From positions 88,078 through 152,077 of the forward strand of contig ML977047.1 of the NCBI GenBank assembly GCA_010015675.1: a stretch of 64,000 bases of DNA, read 5' to 3'. The stretch comes from Byssothecium circinans. Its lineage: Eukaryota; Ascomycota; Dothideomycetes; Pleosporales; Massarinaceae. Position numbers and translations under genes: made by a program. This document shows positions 10,952-22,871 of this stretch, piece after piece; positions within the stretch are counted from its first letter, which is position 1, and every line of letters begins with the position of its first letter. The notes beneath the pieces are model-generated. The model ran no database searches and had not been told where the DNA came from. It saw nothing but the letters and a program-made list of their open reading frames with translations.

Positions 10952-13900
10952 GGGTTTGAAGAGTCTCTGACCTTTTTCTCGATATCCGGCAGTTTACTCC
11001 GTTCTTTGAAAGGGGCCCTTTTTCCCAAGGGCTCTTCGCAGCGGGCGCTGAGCGTGCTCTTGCCGGAATTTTCGAAGCCCTCGTTTTTATACTTCCCTGT
11101 ACACTATATATTGTGGCCGCTGCGAAGGGAACCATCCTTTTCACGCAAATTTTCGCTTCTATTCTCCTTTTTCTTCTTTATGACTTCTTCTGAGCGTTTG
11201 GTTCACGCTACGATTTGGAACGGGTTTTCACGGCTTGGTTGGTGGCGTTTTAAACTCTCTCTTCTCTTCTACTTTCTACCCTTTTCTTTTGTGGAAAACG
11301 GAAAGAACGGATTTGGCGTTGGTGGCGGGGTTTTGCAAAGGAAAGGATGGCATGGGCCGCGCTACCGCAGCGTTTCCTAGCGCCCCACATCTACATGTGC
11401 TTGCCTTGGCTCTATGGAAGGAGATGGGCTGAGTGAGAAGAAAAAAGTCAGCCGGTGCCCGTGGGAGGCGGTAGGACAGGCACACAGATAGGATAGCTTT
11501 CCGAGAGTGGAGAAAAGCCCGAATTGAGAATGGGGTTTTTATGTTCGATGTTACGAATTTGTTTGTTTGTTTGGTGTTGTGCTTGTGATGCGATGTGACT
11601 TATCTCTTTTGACACGCCTAACTTGGGGAACCATCTTATGCATAGAAATATGGCCTTGAACTAGCAACGTCGCAGCGTACGCCCCCATATATACATCTCT
11701 GCTCCAGGCACGGCACTGCGTGTAGTTGCTCGAAAGGTGCTCTAATAAAGTATGGGTGTAGCATATGGTGAATAGTGTATGGTAGGTAATAGGCCCTTTC
11801 AATCTTATACTTACTGTGCGCCCTAGAGCATAAAATGAAGATGAAGAATATAAAGAAGAAGATGCAAAAGAAAGGAAAGTCTTGATAATATAACCCAGGT
11901 AACGTTATGTAAATAAAATTCTCTAAAGCAAATGGGAAATAGGGAAGTAGCTAGAGATTCTTGGTCGCTTCACACGCAGGGGCGAAAATTAGAGTAGCTT
12001 GGGATGGAATGTAACTAAACCATAGGTTTGAGGTTGTGAACTAAGGAGGGAGGGGTTGTAAACTGAGGAGGGGAATGCTGGTATCGTGACTATCGTCCCA
12101 TTTAAAGGGTTTGTTGGCTTAGTGGCGATGGATTGATTGTACGCGTTTAGGAGTTGGGGTCAGAGTCGGGGTCGGGGTTTTTGAAGGATCATGGAGGAGG
12201 AGGTGGTAGTGCTCGTACTCAGTTTAGTTTTTCTTTCCGTGTGACTTACAGGGAAATGGTACGGGTAAGTAACCCTCACGCTTCAACATTTCCTACTATA
12301 CCATGGTACATACTGTACTGTACTATACTACACATGTACATACTTCTCGCTCCCTCCCTTCCCCTCTCCTCCTCCACGTCTGTGTCTCTCTCTCTATCAC
12401 TCCTTTCCTTTCCTCTCCGATGGAGCGTAAATAAGCAGATGGAAAAAGAAGAGAGAAAGAAGGAAGGAAAGGGGAACATAGTCATCCCCGCCTACTCACT
12501 CCTCTACTAGATAATCTCGATCCCCCTAGGTGCTGTTATATCTGCCATAAGCGGCGAGGAGAACTTATCCGTATTGGCGCCTTCGTGTGTGCGTGTGTAG
12601 TACCCTGACGTTTCACTGAGGATGAAGGGGCCGTCTACAGTTCTGTGGCTGGCGGTGGAGCGTTGGGATGGGGCGTGGTATGGTTTGGGCGTAGCCGTAG
12701 GCGCAGGCGTGGGCGAGAGAGGGGGGAAGGATAGTGGTTATTAGTAGCGGGGATAGGGATGGGGAGGAGTAGGGCAGATTAGGTGGGCAAGTAAGATGGT
12801 GGTGGTCGTCGTCCTCGTAGAGGAAAGTATGGTAACTCGCCGGAACTGTCTAATTCAGGAGTTCTATGTTACATATATACTCAGTAACACTCTTAACTCC
12901 AGCTCCCGTAGGGTTTTCGGCGAGAAGTCTTTTCTTTTCTTTTTTCTCTTTTCTTTTCTCTTTTCTTTTCTCTTTTCTTTTCTCNNNNNNNNNNNNNNNN
13001 NNNNNNNNNNNNNNNNNNNNNNNNNNNNNNNNNNNNNNNNNNNNNNNNNTTTTCTCTTTTCTTTTCTCTTTTCTTTTCTCTTTTCTTTTCTCAGGGTCAT
13101 GGGAATAACTATCTACTTCAGGGACACGTGCAGCGTTGTGCTGCTCTCCAAGTCCGCGTCCAAGTCCATGACTAATATGCGAACGCGAATACGAATGTGA
13201 ACGTGAACGTAAACGCGAGGGAGAATACGAACCTGAACCTGAAATGAGACAGTTGGTGGCGATGTGACATGTGACCCCCCATCCGTATCCACCGGCATGC
13301 CTCCCGCCTCCCCTCCCTTGGGAAAAAAGAAGAAGAAAAAAAGAAAAAAAACTCATTGGCACCAGTATCCCAAAACTACATTCCCCACACACACGCACGC
13401 ACGCACGATCACGATGACGATCACGATCCCAGCTCCAGCGCCAGCGCCATCTCCAGCGCCAGCTCTCAACTCACCGTTCGCCCCTTTGTCGGGCGGTGTG
13501 GAGTCCGAGTCCAAGTCCAAGTTCAAAGATGAAGGAAAGGTTTCAGCCTGTCCCGTTTGGGCAAGACTACCATTCTATCATTCGGTGGGGAAGGGTTCAG
13601 GTTCGGGTTCGGGTTCACCCGGGGTCGGGGTCTGTTTACAGTAACAAGTAGGAACCATAGTCTCCTAGGGCGTATTTACGGTGGGTTTGCGGGGAGAGGG
13701 AGAGCTCGGAGACGAGAAGAGAAGTGCTGGCGTTGATGGTGTGGTGCCGAGAACAATGGGCGTAGGTAGGTTAGGTGAGCAGGGATCGGGGGCGCGGAGC
13801 CGTGGAGGAAGAACAAGAAGAGGAAGAAAATGGGGATGTGGAGGGGTGGGGGTGGTGGGCGTTCGTTCTTTGATTTTAGGGGGGTATGGTGTGGTGTGGT

Positions 13901-14718
13901 ATGGTATTTGGGCTGGGCGGTGGGTCGGTCAGTCAGTCAGTCGGTCAGGTAGTATGAGAGATTATGGAGCTTGAGGTATCGGATAGGATTGGATAGGATA
14001 GGATGGTGAAGGCGAAGCTGTCTAGCCCAGTGCCAGACTTAGAAAAAGTCTAGACACACCTTCCCATACCGAGTTTCGAGGTCGGGAGTGTGCCCGAACT
14101 TTTGCTCTGGTTCTAGTTCTGGTGCTAGTGCTGGTGCTGGTGCTGCTTGAGAAGATCCCAAAGAAGACACCATGCACTGATGTGGCAAGAATGAAATCTG
14201 TTGTTGAGACCAGTATATGGCATCAAGAGAGAGCATGCGTGAAAAGGAAGCAATGCAAATGTAAATTGTATTGAGGAGACCTAGGAGTCGAGGCTTATAT
14301 ACGGAAGTAGTGGGGAGGGGACAGTACGCCACTCGATTACGAGAAAAGGTTATTGAGTTTACGAAGGCCTCGGCGGCATACATTTGCTCATATGTAGAGA
14401 CTATCGTTGGACGGGAGGCTTTCCATCACGCCGTGCAAGGAGATAGAACCAAGGAGTTGAGCCAATACAAGCTCGATTTTTTGATTTGATGCATTTGAAA
14501 ATATCTGAATAAAGCTAATTCAGTAGGAAAGTCGTTCACCTGAGCGTACCTCCGTCCTCATGATCCTGGACCATTTCGGTATGATGCATATTTCATATCT
14601 GACCCGGACCTCACATAATCTCCTGTCACAACTTGGTACATTTTCAATTATTTTCCAAATCTCAGCCGACATGTAAGACGCAAGTACCGGTGGTTGTGCT
14701 CGCTATGTGTGCGTCATC
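10952..14718. other. Microsatellite-rich spacer between convergent genes
   Basis: About 3.8 kb between the 3' ends of SET3 and the PAS-protein gene. It is dominated by purine- or pyrimidine-rich tracts and short tandem repeats: a 12-bp TTTTC/TCTTTTC array broken by an assembly gap, GGTTCG-type repeats near 13596, GTCA repeats near 13930 and GGATA repeats near 13980. The open stretches are repeat-encoded and no gene is supported. Confidence 0.6.
12929..13092. repeat. 12-bp pyrimidine minisatellite spanning an assembly gap
   Basis: Tandem copies of a 12-bp pyrimidine unit (TTTTCTCTTTTC) run up to 12984, are replaced by 65 unknown bases (12985-13049), and resume to 13092. The same unit and strand bias on both sides indicate one array whose true length was not assembled. 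Translations through it (Lys/Arg/Glu repeats on one strand, Phe/Ser/Leu on the other) are artefacts. Confidence 0.9.
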
Positions 14719-16237
14719 TTAAGTTAGACCAGGGTCGCCGAAGCCCCACGGGTCGGCACTAGAAGAGCTGCCTGAGCCCGAAATGTATCCAGATGGTGGT
14801 GCAGATACCTTCTTTCCAGGCATCGGGTCCCACACAGAGAAGCCTTCGGGAGGCTGACTCTCTCCGACGGGGTTTCCACGAGAGTACTCCGCCAAGCTGC
14901 CGTTGATGCCAACGACAGGCCATGCGAACACTGCACAATCGCGAATGCTCCGCATCCAGGCGTTCTGGCCAGGTGCAACATGGGCCTGTGCCATGGCGGG
15001 ATGCTGTGCTCCGAGTGGGTAAGGTGGTAGCTGTGGAAGAGCTGGTGCGAACACAGGCTCGACAGCCCAAGGAGCTGCAAAGATGGGTCGAGATCGAGTC
15101 TCCGTGTTGATGCTCGGGAATTCGGCATTCGGAATCAATGGGCGGGCACGGCGAATGCAAACCACAAGCCCATCAGTGGTGCATGAAACGACGGCCTCAA
15201 TCTCGAGGGGCTCCTGCTGTGCCACTGAGAACGGTGAACGAGGCATGGGGGTTCCATTCGATGCCTCGTTCGAATTGCTGCGTAGATTCTCGGAGGACTC
15301 CTCGGCACTAGCGTCCATGCTTGAGTGGCTGGCAGACTGGGCAGGTGCAGGCAGTCCGCGCGTCTCTGTGCCAGGTTCAGACTCGTCTTCCGAAGTTGTG
15401 ACGTCCGTCATGATATCATCGTCGCTCTCGGAAGTTGGAGGCTCAGGTGGATCGTTTCCACGGGGATCGTGGAACAGGAAACGCATATACGCAATAGAGT
15501 CGTTGCCTTTTGCGGATTCCAGAACTCGAACAGCATCGGGTTGGCAGGTGTCCTGTATGCAGAACCAGAAGCTTTTGCCTATTAACTCGTCGTTTGAGAT
15601 TCCGAGAACTTGCTCGACACCACTGGTGGCGTACATGATGGACAGGGTGCGCGTGAAACGGTTCAAGAAGAGGGCGGCGCGTGGTTCGTGCGTCTGCTCC
15701 TCAGGACCCAAGGAGAACTTGCTGGACAAGTGAGACAACATGTGGTAACGAGGATCTTTTGGCGACGAAGAGAACAACTTGCGAGCAAGAGGAGCATCCA
15801 TAGCACGTTCTGTGACAATGCGTCAGATGGTGATAAAATAGTGAGGAACAACGGCTTACTCTGACTCTCCATTCCACGTCGGTAGATGGAGGTGCAGCAC
15901 ACCATGACATCGTAGACAATGGAGAAACAACTCTCACAACCCACCCAGTCTCCCTGGCGGTTCTTGATGCGGCAGTAAGAAAGTACGGCAGCCTTGTCGA
16001 GCTTCACGCCTCGAGTGTGAAGCTGTTTCGCGACAGGCAATTCATCTGGATGGAAGAAGTCCCATACCGACCTGTTGACGACCTCGTCCGGAGTATGGCC
16101 GAGGATGTCAACAATTGAGTCGGACGAGTAGAGGATACGGGCGTCCTCGGAGAGGTCTATCGCGGTAAGTGGCGAGCCATGTGGCGGGGTACGACCGACT
16201 AGTACGTACCATGAATGGTGATGAAGGTAGTATCCAT
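14719..16237 (-). CDS. Protein with two PAS-type domains
   Basis: 471 aa from exons 16237-16210, 16156-15860 and 15809-14719 (introns of 53 and 50 nt; a 28-nt first exon encodes MDTTFITIH). PAS region 1 (about residues 5-105) runs from DLSEDARILYSSDSIVDILGHTP through VNRSVWDFFHPDE to SCFSIVYDVMVCCTSIYRRG. Region 2 (about 140-215) contains ALFLNRFTRTLSIMYATSG and GKSFWFCIQDTC. After that the chain is acidic and Ser/Pro-rich. PAS domains sense small ligands, redox or light and mediate dimerisation; there is no LOV-type GxNCRFLQ flavin motif and no GATA finger or kinase domain in this reading, so a photoreceptor is not supported. I recall closely similar uncharacterised PAS proteins across Pezizomycotina. 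It shares an upstream region with EED. Confidence 0.85.
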
Positions 16238-17630
16238 GGTAGTGGCAGTGATGGAACGAGTGGCGACTGTGCAGGGGCAATGTCTCCTCTCCGCCGTGGT
16301 CAGAAATGTCGAATCTAATAATTCGGCGTGGACCAGGGTAGGAGGACGAAGAGTGTAGTTTGACGCGAGTCAAGTGGCAGCAGGCAGTAGAAGAGGGTTC
16401 CGAGGTTGCACAGAGAGAGTGGAGAGGCACTACGGTCAGGGCCGGATGGCTGGCGTACAGTGACAGTGACACTTGACGTGACAAGAAGACGGGAGGTTCA
16501 ACGGCGCACGAGTGGGCGCGCTTGACCGAGAGCGAGAGGAAGCCGGATGTAATTGTGATTGTGATTGTAATTGTAACTGTAATTGTAATTGTAGACTACC
16601 GGACAGCAGACGGGAAGCGTTCGGTAAGGTGAAGTGAAGGTCAAGTCGGGTGAGGAAGGGGGTTATAGTAGTTATCATTGCTTCTCACTGCGGCTGGAAG
16701 GGAAGGGACGTCCAAAGCGCATGCCGGAAGCTGCATGAAGCATGAATGGGGTCGAAGTGTAAGACCAGGGTAGAGTGCGCGAAGGGAGGAGGGAGTGGGT
16801 TGCGGGACGAGAGACGAGAGACGAGAAAGCCACGGCGTCGGAGCGGACAGGTTGGAGCTGCGTAGTCAGTAGAATCTGGTAATATGTGCGCGGTGGCAGA
16901 AAAAGAGAAATGCCATCGTGATTCCTGAATAACGACTGTACGCCAGTGCAAGGGTGAGTTGATCAGAGGCGTGGGGGCACTGCCGGCAAACGGCTCGGGA
17001 TGGCAGGCACAACCGCGAGGCAGGCAGGCGCGAACTCAGGGTGGGCAGGCACGGCAGCACGGCAGGAACTCCACATGGTCCACAGGCAGTCGCCACTGGC
17101 CATAGGCCGGCCTCACAACTTGTAAAATGCCACTGGTTAAAGACGACGTCCGTCATGCAGCGCTGGAACACAAGAAGATGACCAAGTGAAGCCTACCTCT
17201 CGCAAAGTGCTCTGTCCGTGCTGCCAGCATGTCGAGTCATCACGAGCAGGACTGCCGCACTCAAATCCCCACAGCCCAGATAGATAGCATCGCACGTTGA
17301 TAGAGACGACGACCTGTCACCGCGCGCTACATATTGCCTTCTTCGAGGCGTCCGAGCGGCGCCAGGGATGTTCGGGGCAAGACCCGACCAGGACACCAAA
17401 CTCAACCACCACCCAACGACAACCCACAGAACACGAAGAACTCCTGCAGAGGGTGCCCCAGAGACCGGGGACACGAAATTTGAATGGCCTCTTGCATGTC
17501 TCACAGTTTCAACTTCAGCTGGAGTCCTCAGTCAATCGACGATCTCCCTCTACGCTAGCCGTGTTTGCCAAACACACAACCGTGAACCTACTGTGAACCC
17601 ACCTCCAACTTGCCTTGCCGCATCCCCAAC
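16238..17630. promoter_or_regulatory. Divergent promoter region of PAS-protein gene and EED
   Basis: About 1.4 kb without a supportable gene between two divergent start codons, so it contains the promoters and long leaders of both genes. A degenerate hexanucleotide run (TGTAAT/TGTGAT) lies at about 16550-16594. An exon of either 5' UTR could be present. Confidence 0.5.
16550..16594. repeat. Degenerate TGTAAT hexanucleotide tandem repeat
   Basis: Seven or so consecutive 6-bp units reading TGTAAT, TGTGAT or TGTAAC lie between the PAS-protein gene and EED. Nothing shows whether it has regulatory meaning. Confidence 0.7.
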
Positions 17631-19100
17631 ATGCACACGCACAGCGAGCTGCCCTCGCTTCGCTCCACCATCAGGCTGCAGGGAACTCCAGAGCTTGAGC
17701 AGATCCAGTGGTACGATGTCAAATTCTACCCGTACACCTCCCCCGGCGGAGATGCGGTATTTGCCGTTGTGGGCAGCCGCTTGGTCGTCGTCTGTCGATG
17801 CGTCAACAAGGCTGACTCTACCATTGAAGTCTTGCGCCAATTCGAGGACGAGTCGCCGGCCGCCAATGGCAGTTTCAACAGTGTAGAATGGTCGCAGGCG
17901 GAGAATGGAGACCCGCTTGTTTGTGTCACGGGCTCTTCCTCTCAGATCAAGATTCTCAACGTCAGGACGGGGGAAGTGGCCACCACGCTCATCGGGCATG
18001 GTGCTGAGGTCAATGATCTAGCAATCTCACCTGTTGACCCGACCATTCTTGCATCCGCTTCAATCGACCATGCTATCCGTCTATGGAGCCTAGATCCAGC
18101 CCACGCAAAGCAGCCGACGGCAGCTATTCTATACGGCCAAGGACACAAAGAGCAAGTCCTTGCATTAGCATATCATCGAAAAGGCCGCTACCTGCTCTCC
18201 GGTGGCATGGACACCAAGATCAACCTGTGGATGACTCCAGACGATCTGAAAAGCCATGCAGGAACTGATAAGCCCGCCATGATCCACTACCCGCACTTCA
18301 CAACCACAGAGATCCACAAGGACTACGTCGACTGCATCCGCTGGTACAACGACCTCATCCTCTCCTCCGCCGTCGGCGAAGACACCATCCAGCTATGGAA
18401 GATTGACAATTTCCATTCAGACAAACCACCCCCCAATCCCGCCCCCATCCCCATCATCACCACGGTCAACAGCGACACGAAAGTCACCGTCTCGGCCGCT
18501 GAAATGCGTCTGAAAAGCACACGGTCAGCCTGGGGCGGACGTTTCCAGCGCCTTCTCCAATTCGACCTGCCCGGCCACTCGAGCTTCTACATGCGATTCG
18601 GTCTCTTCCACGAGCTCGGCGCACATCCCCTCCTCGTTGCAGGCAACGTGAAGAGTAAGATTTTTCTCTGGGACTTGCAACGGTTGGAAACCCTGGGTAC
18701 TGGCGAGTTATACACCACAACCTCTAAAGAAGGCATCAAGAAGGGAAACCTCAACCTTCCCCACCATATCCGCGAGGGGTCCACCACATCCGTCGGCTCG
18801 GGCACTTCGGGCGCGCAGTCTGTGACTTCGGCATCAGTCCACACGGCCAACACCAAGGGATCAGGCCGTGGTGGGAGAACTTCAAAGAAGGTGATTGACC
18901 GCGGCATCGGCGATCCTTTCTACTCGATCAAGCCGCACAAGGAGCTCACGCTACAGAAGTACACGACTACGTTCCGGCAATTCGCGTGGAGTAAAGACGG
19001 GCAGTGGTGTGTTGGTGCGGGCGAGTTCAGCATCATCTCGATACTGCATCGGTGGGAGCATGGTGGGCCGCCGCCGCCGGAGAGGAATTCGGGGCGGTGA
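17631..19100 (+). CDS. EED: EED/ESC-type WD40 subunit of Polycomb repressive complex 2
   Basis: 489 aa in one exon. WD40 propeller repeats are visible: SQIKILNVRTGEVATTLIGHGAEVNDL, ILASASIDHAIRLWSL, KEQVLALAYHRKGRYLLSGGMDTKINLW, DYVDCIRWYNDLILSSAVGEDTIQLWK and LLVAGNVKSKIFLWDL. The pair TTTEIHKDYVDCIRW and YMRFGLFHELGAHPLLVAGN matches the distinctive EED arrangement (STRDIHRNYVDCVRW; WYMRFSMDFWQ), separating it from generic WD40 proteins. EED binds H3K27me3 and stimulates the EZH2-type methyltransferase. A Ser/Gly-rich insert lies between the last repeats (about residues 380-430), and the chain ends in a Gly/Pro tail. The frame is open seven codons further up, but the first ATG is at 17631. 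The presence of EED implies H3K27 methylation in this fungus; that step is inference. Confidence 0.88.
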   Translation: MHTHSELPSLRSTIRLQGTPELEQIQWYDVKFYPYTSPGGDAVFAVVGSRLVVVCRCVNKADSTIEVLRQFEDESPAANGSFNSVEWSQAENGDPLVCVTGSSSQIKILNVRTGEVATTLIGHGAEVNDLAISPVDPTILASASIDHAIRLWSLDPAHAKQPTAAILYGQGHKEQVLALAYHRKGRYLLSGGMDTKINLWMTPDDLKSHAGTDKPAMIHYPHFTTTEIHKDYVDCIRWYNDLILSSAVGEDTIQLWKIDNFHSDKPPPNPAPIPIITTVNSDTKVTVSAAEMRLKSTRSAWGGRFQRLLQFDLPGHSSFYMRFGLFHELGAHPLLVAGNVKSKIFLWDLQRLETLGTGELYTTTSKEGIKKGNLNLPHHIREGSTTSVGSGTSGAQSVTSASVHTANTKGSGRGGRTSKKVIDRGIGDPFYSIKPHKELTLQKYTTTFRQFAWSKDGQWCVGAGEFSIISILHRWEHGGPPPPERNSGR

Positions 19101-19716
19101 AGGTGGGGGTGAGTGTTTGTATCGAAGATGGGATGATAATGCGATGATGTTTGGGCATGTGAATGTGAAATATCAAGGCAGCCAAAACTCGTATCGGAGA
19201 AAGCACGTGAATTTTCCATTGAAGTGGTATTTGTACGTGTACGTTGTACGCTGTACTCTTCCATCATAAGAAGGGTATGGTAGTTCTAAGCAAGTACGAC
19301 AACTGAATGCATGTAACAGGTCACAATATACAAAAACAAAAACGATACCATGGTTTTAAAACTTCCCAATCAAACACCGCTTCTTCTCCCTCGGCACTTC
19401 AGATAATCGTACATTTGCGTCCTCGACTCCTTCACATGACGTTCCCGCAAACCCTAACCCCAGCACGGGTAGTAGCAACGTCATTCCATGGTTTCGTCTG
19501 GCCCCACCTTCCCTGCCCTGCCCTGGAACCCCGCCATTAGCTTCCAGTCCGTCCATCATCATCATCCACCAGCTGGCCCTTTCCCTTTCCCCTCCTCACA
19601 GACTCCAATCTCGCTCCCAACGCCGTCAATCCCTCCACTGTACTGCAATCCAACTTTACTTCTCCATCCCCCCGACCACAAAAACAGCAACGAACGAAAC
19701 GAAACGAAACGAAACG
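19101..19716. other. Intergenic region between EED and ACB1
   Basis: About 600 bp holding the EED 3' region and the ACB1 promoter. A short GAAAC pentanucleotide repeat (about four copies, 19696-19716) sits directly before the ACB1 start codon. No other gene is seen. Confidence 0.5.
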
Positions 19717-20172
19717 ATGCCGTCCGCCAAATTCGACGAAGTCTACAAGAAGACGCGCGACATCAAGAGCGGGCCTTCCAACGATGATTTACTCAACGTA
19801 CGTCTTTTCCTCTTTCCTCTTTCATCTCTCATCTCGGAGATTGAAGATCTGAAGGAAGTTTGGGATACGGTTTCTTTCATGTTTTGCTGACGAAAAGAAG
19901 CTCTACGCCTACGCCAAAGTCGCTCAGGGCGAGGATATCGAGAAAGCCGCGAAGCCGGGGATGATGGACTTCACTGTACGTACGGCCCCCCCCCCTCTCT
20001 CTCTGTCCTTTCCCTTTCCTCCCCCGCTCCCCCGCTAACGCAGAACGAAAACAAACAGGGCAAGGCCAAGCGCAAGCGATGGCAAGAAGTCGTCGACGCC
20101 GGCACCTCGCAAGCCGACGCCGAGAAGAAGTACATTGAGCTGGGCGAGAGCTTGATCAGCAAGCACTTGTAG
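19717..20172 (+). CDS. ACB1: Acyl-CoA-binding protein
   Basis: 89 aa from exons 19717-19797, 19901-19975 and 20059-20172 (introns of 103 and 83 nt), the usual length for this family. The ACBP fold is recognised from SNDDLLNLYAYAKVAQGEDIEKAAKPGM (split over two exons), then DFTGKAKRKRWQ and a terminal AEKKYIELGESL. These correspond to the ligand-binding YxxYKQAxxGD and KxxAW regions, with a Tyr and Lys for the CoA phosphate. It buffers long-chain acyl-CoA esters in the cytosol and delivers them to lipid-synthesis enzymes. Normally Lys-Gln follows the Tyr; here it is YAKVAQGD-like (YAKVAQGED), a conservative variation. It functions downstream of an acyl-CoA synthetase like the one at the left edge, but the two genes are 18 kb apart. 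Confidence 0.93.
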
Positions 20173-20651
20173 GTAGCTGTGGCCTGGGCTTCCGTCCTCG
20201 ATTCCTCCCAACGACGACGACGACGATAGTCTACGCAGCACACATGGTCGGATTGGCACAATTGGCGAGGGTGAGAGGATGGGACGGGACGGGATGGGAT
20301 CGGCTCGGGGAGTGAGATGTGGTACAGTAGGGAATACGGTATACATGCGTATGGCTTAGAGGCGGAGGAGGTGAACGGCAGACATGGATAACGTGTGGAT
20401 ATTGTCTAGTCTAGCCTAGCTAGCTACTCATGTGGAAAAAGAATACAAAGAATATGATACATGCTATTTGCATTGTGGGAACTCTTGATGTGGAAATTAT
20501 GCGCTTGCTGGCTGAGAAAGGGATGTGTGTGCTGTGTGAGACGGCGTCGTCTCTTAATAACACATCCCAATGACAAGTGACAGGCCGCATATCCTCGTAC
20601 TTATGAAGATATGGACAGAGTAGTGACTACTCAACAACCTGATCCTTCCCT
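20173..20651. other. Intergenic region between ACB1 and TDP1 (convergent)
   Basis: About 480 bp between two 3' ends. It contains CTAG-rich runs and nothing recognisable as a gene. Confidence 0.5.
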
Positions 20652-22871
20652 TCATGCCGGCCAAAACCTGCCCATCCGATCCGGTTCCGCATGAGTTAGC
20701 GTTGCACACCAGGGAACTTCATCTAGTGCGTATGGTGTGAGGGGAAGGTTGTAGGGCATACGGAAGCCAACCACTGTCTTCTTTCCCTTCTTCCCTACTA
20801 CCGGCTTGGGCTCGAGCTTTGGCGCTGCTTCCGGGACGTTGGCGATTTTCGTCTTTTTCTTTCTCGCTTGAACGACGATGTCTTGTCCAGCCTTGTCCTT
20901 CATTTCATCGGGATCGATTTCGTCCTCGGTCTCGTCTGGGTCGATTTCATCCTCAGTCTCATCAGGATCAATGACTTCGTCCTCGTTCTCGTCCTCCGTT
21001 TCGTCGGGATCTTTTTCCTCATCCACGATCTCGTCTTCCTTCATACCGGCATCTTCATGCTGATCCACATCCTTATCCATAGGAGCATCCCTCCCAAACA
21101 CCGGTACCATAACCGCCTCCCCCTCACCATCGAATAGCGCTGGCCAAACAACAACCCCGCACTCCCAGCTTTGGATCCAGACCTCGTCTTTCTTATTCAC
21201 CACTTCGCCCCAGGCCTGTTTACTCAGGTTCGCGCTCGTGAGCATCGCCCAGTCGATCGTCTTTCTTGACTGATTGCTGAAGCGGATGTAGGTTTTGATA
21301 TGCGGCGCTGCAAGGCCTCTGTGCGCTTCCCCTGTATTCGTTGCCGAGGAGGAAGAATATGCAGGTGTAGGTAGTGATGTTGTAGAGGCCCAGTGACAGA
21401 ACAACGGATGAACGTATTCGAGTTGTTTCTGCTGTGCGGTGGATTGTATTTTCGTGTGAATGGAGGAGCCAGAGCCGTAACCGTCAAGCGAGGCTCGTAT
21501 TTCCGAGGGTGTAGGGAATATGATGTTGAAGGTAGAAGTCGCGTTTGAGGGCCGGGTTAGGGACGACGGTTTGGTGAAGATTGTTGGTCTCGAGGGTTGC
21601 CGAGCAGTGGGGGGGGATGTCGCGATAGAGTGCGAGCTCAAGACTGACTGGAAGTGCTCCAGCCATGTAGGATTCGCACCCAGTGTCGCTATGCTTGATA
21701 CTTGCACGACGATATTCGCCTTCCTGCCTTGATCTTTTGAAGATTGCTTGATCGGTATGGTCGACAGTATCTCCTTTAAGCCTTTCCACCCGAATGACGT
21801 CTGTATGTCCGGCCTCGCTGCATCAGGTTTCTGCCTCGAAGGCGCACTACCCAGAAACGCCGCCCTTATGCTCGAGAAGTCGTACTCAACGAGGTGCTTC
21901 ATCAGTCCACCCAGTCTCTTCCCATATGCCCGCAGATACCGCAAGAGATCCACCTTAAACCTCTCACCACTGCCAATGGGATACGCCTCGTCTTCCTGAC
22001 CGTTTGACGAGCTCGGTACTAGGGCGTCAGTCTTCTCCTTCAGCGGAAGCAGAGGTGACCGCCAAACTCCCTGCGTCATATTTCCCCAGTCCCTTGATAT
22101 CATATTTGCCGTATGAATCACAACCTGCGCAAATCCATCACGTCGAAGCAAAATCATCATCTTCGAGTGGTGCGTTCCAAAAGGATCGGGCATGTACGCT
22201 GGTACCAGCGCCACATTGTCGTGTCGTGATGCTGCTTCTAGTAAAGCGATACGGCTCTGGTCTTCTTTCTTCCAGAATCCATGGATGATGTTGAGCTTGA
22301 CGAGGGTCCTAATGTCGGGATCGAAATGTTGGCTGTGCTACTTGTTAGTACAAAGACTTGCTCACTAGGTTGAACAAACTTACAGCAAGAATTCGATATC
22401 GAAGAGGAAGTTGAAGCACCAACACTCCTCAAGTAAAGGGTGCCCGATAATATCTCTCAACGCCAGCGTATCCACATTCTTCGCAGGCTCCAGACCACTG
22501 ATCCTCGTCAACTGGATTGGACTACGCAGGTATCTCATGTAATGCTTGCGCTCCTCATCATCCTCCTCTCCTCGCCTAGGAACCCTCACAGATTTCGGCG
22601 TTGCTGTCCTTGTCTGCGTTGGAGGAGGATGGGTCAGGGTCTGTTTAATCACGTGCGGTCCAGCATCAGCCCCAAGGCCAGATTCCGCTCCCGATGGTGA
22701 CGGCGACGACGCACGAGACCTTCCCCGACCCCTTAGCATTGGCGGGCTAATCGGCCTATACACTCCATTATTTGACGTGCCGCGTGGATTTCCCGACGGT
22801 GTTGCTGCGACTTCCGTTTCCATTTCCGATGTGGCGACTTTTCTGCGCTTGCGAGCGTAGCCGTCAGCCAT
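20652..22871 (-). CDS. TDP1: Tyrosyl-DNA phosphodiesterase 1
   Basis: 722 aa from exons 22871-22384 and 22332-20652 (51-nt intron). Member of the phospholipase D superfamily that removes trapped topoisomerase I and other 3' adducts from DNA. Two HKD motifs are visible: GTHHSKMMILLRRDG (catalytic His and Lys about residues 218 and 220), followed by VVIHTANMISRDWGNMTQGVW, and APHIKTYIRFSNQSRKTIDWAMLTSANLSKQAWG (about residue 510), both close to human TDP1. The N-terminus is basic and Ser/Pro-rich (MADGYARKRRKVA), a likely nuclear-localisation segment. Between the second HKD region and the C-terminal VGFRMPYNLPLTPY...PWCATLTHAEPDRMGRFW block lies an acidic insertion of nine-residue repeats (DPDETEDEI). 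Length exceeds the human protein (608 aa), partly because of this insert. Confidence 0.93.
20880..21060 (-). repeat. 27-bp coding repeat (DPDETEDEI units) inside TDP1
   Basis: The TDP1 frame carries about three to four near-identical nine-residue units (DPDETEDEN, DPDETEDEI, DPDETEDEI, DPDEMKDKA) preceded by other acidic residues, produced by a 27-bp tandem DNA repeat that keeps frame. It lies in a spacer rather than in a catalytic motif. Confidence 0.85.

Noticed and set aside
12796..13398. Long open frames through the KEKR/FSFL repeat, on both strands
   Set aside because: They are produced by the 12-bp minisatellite and run across unknown bases; no gene evidence.
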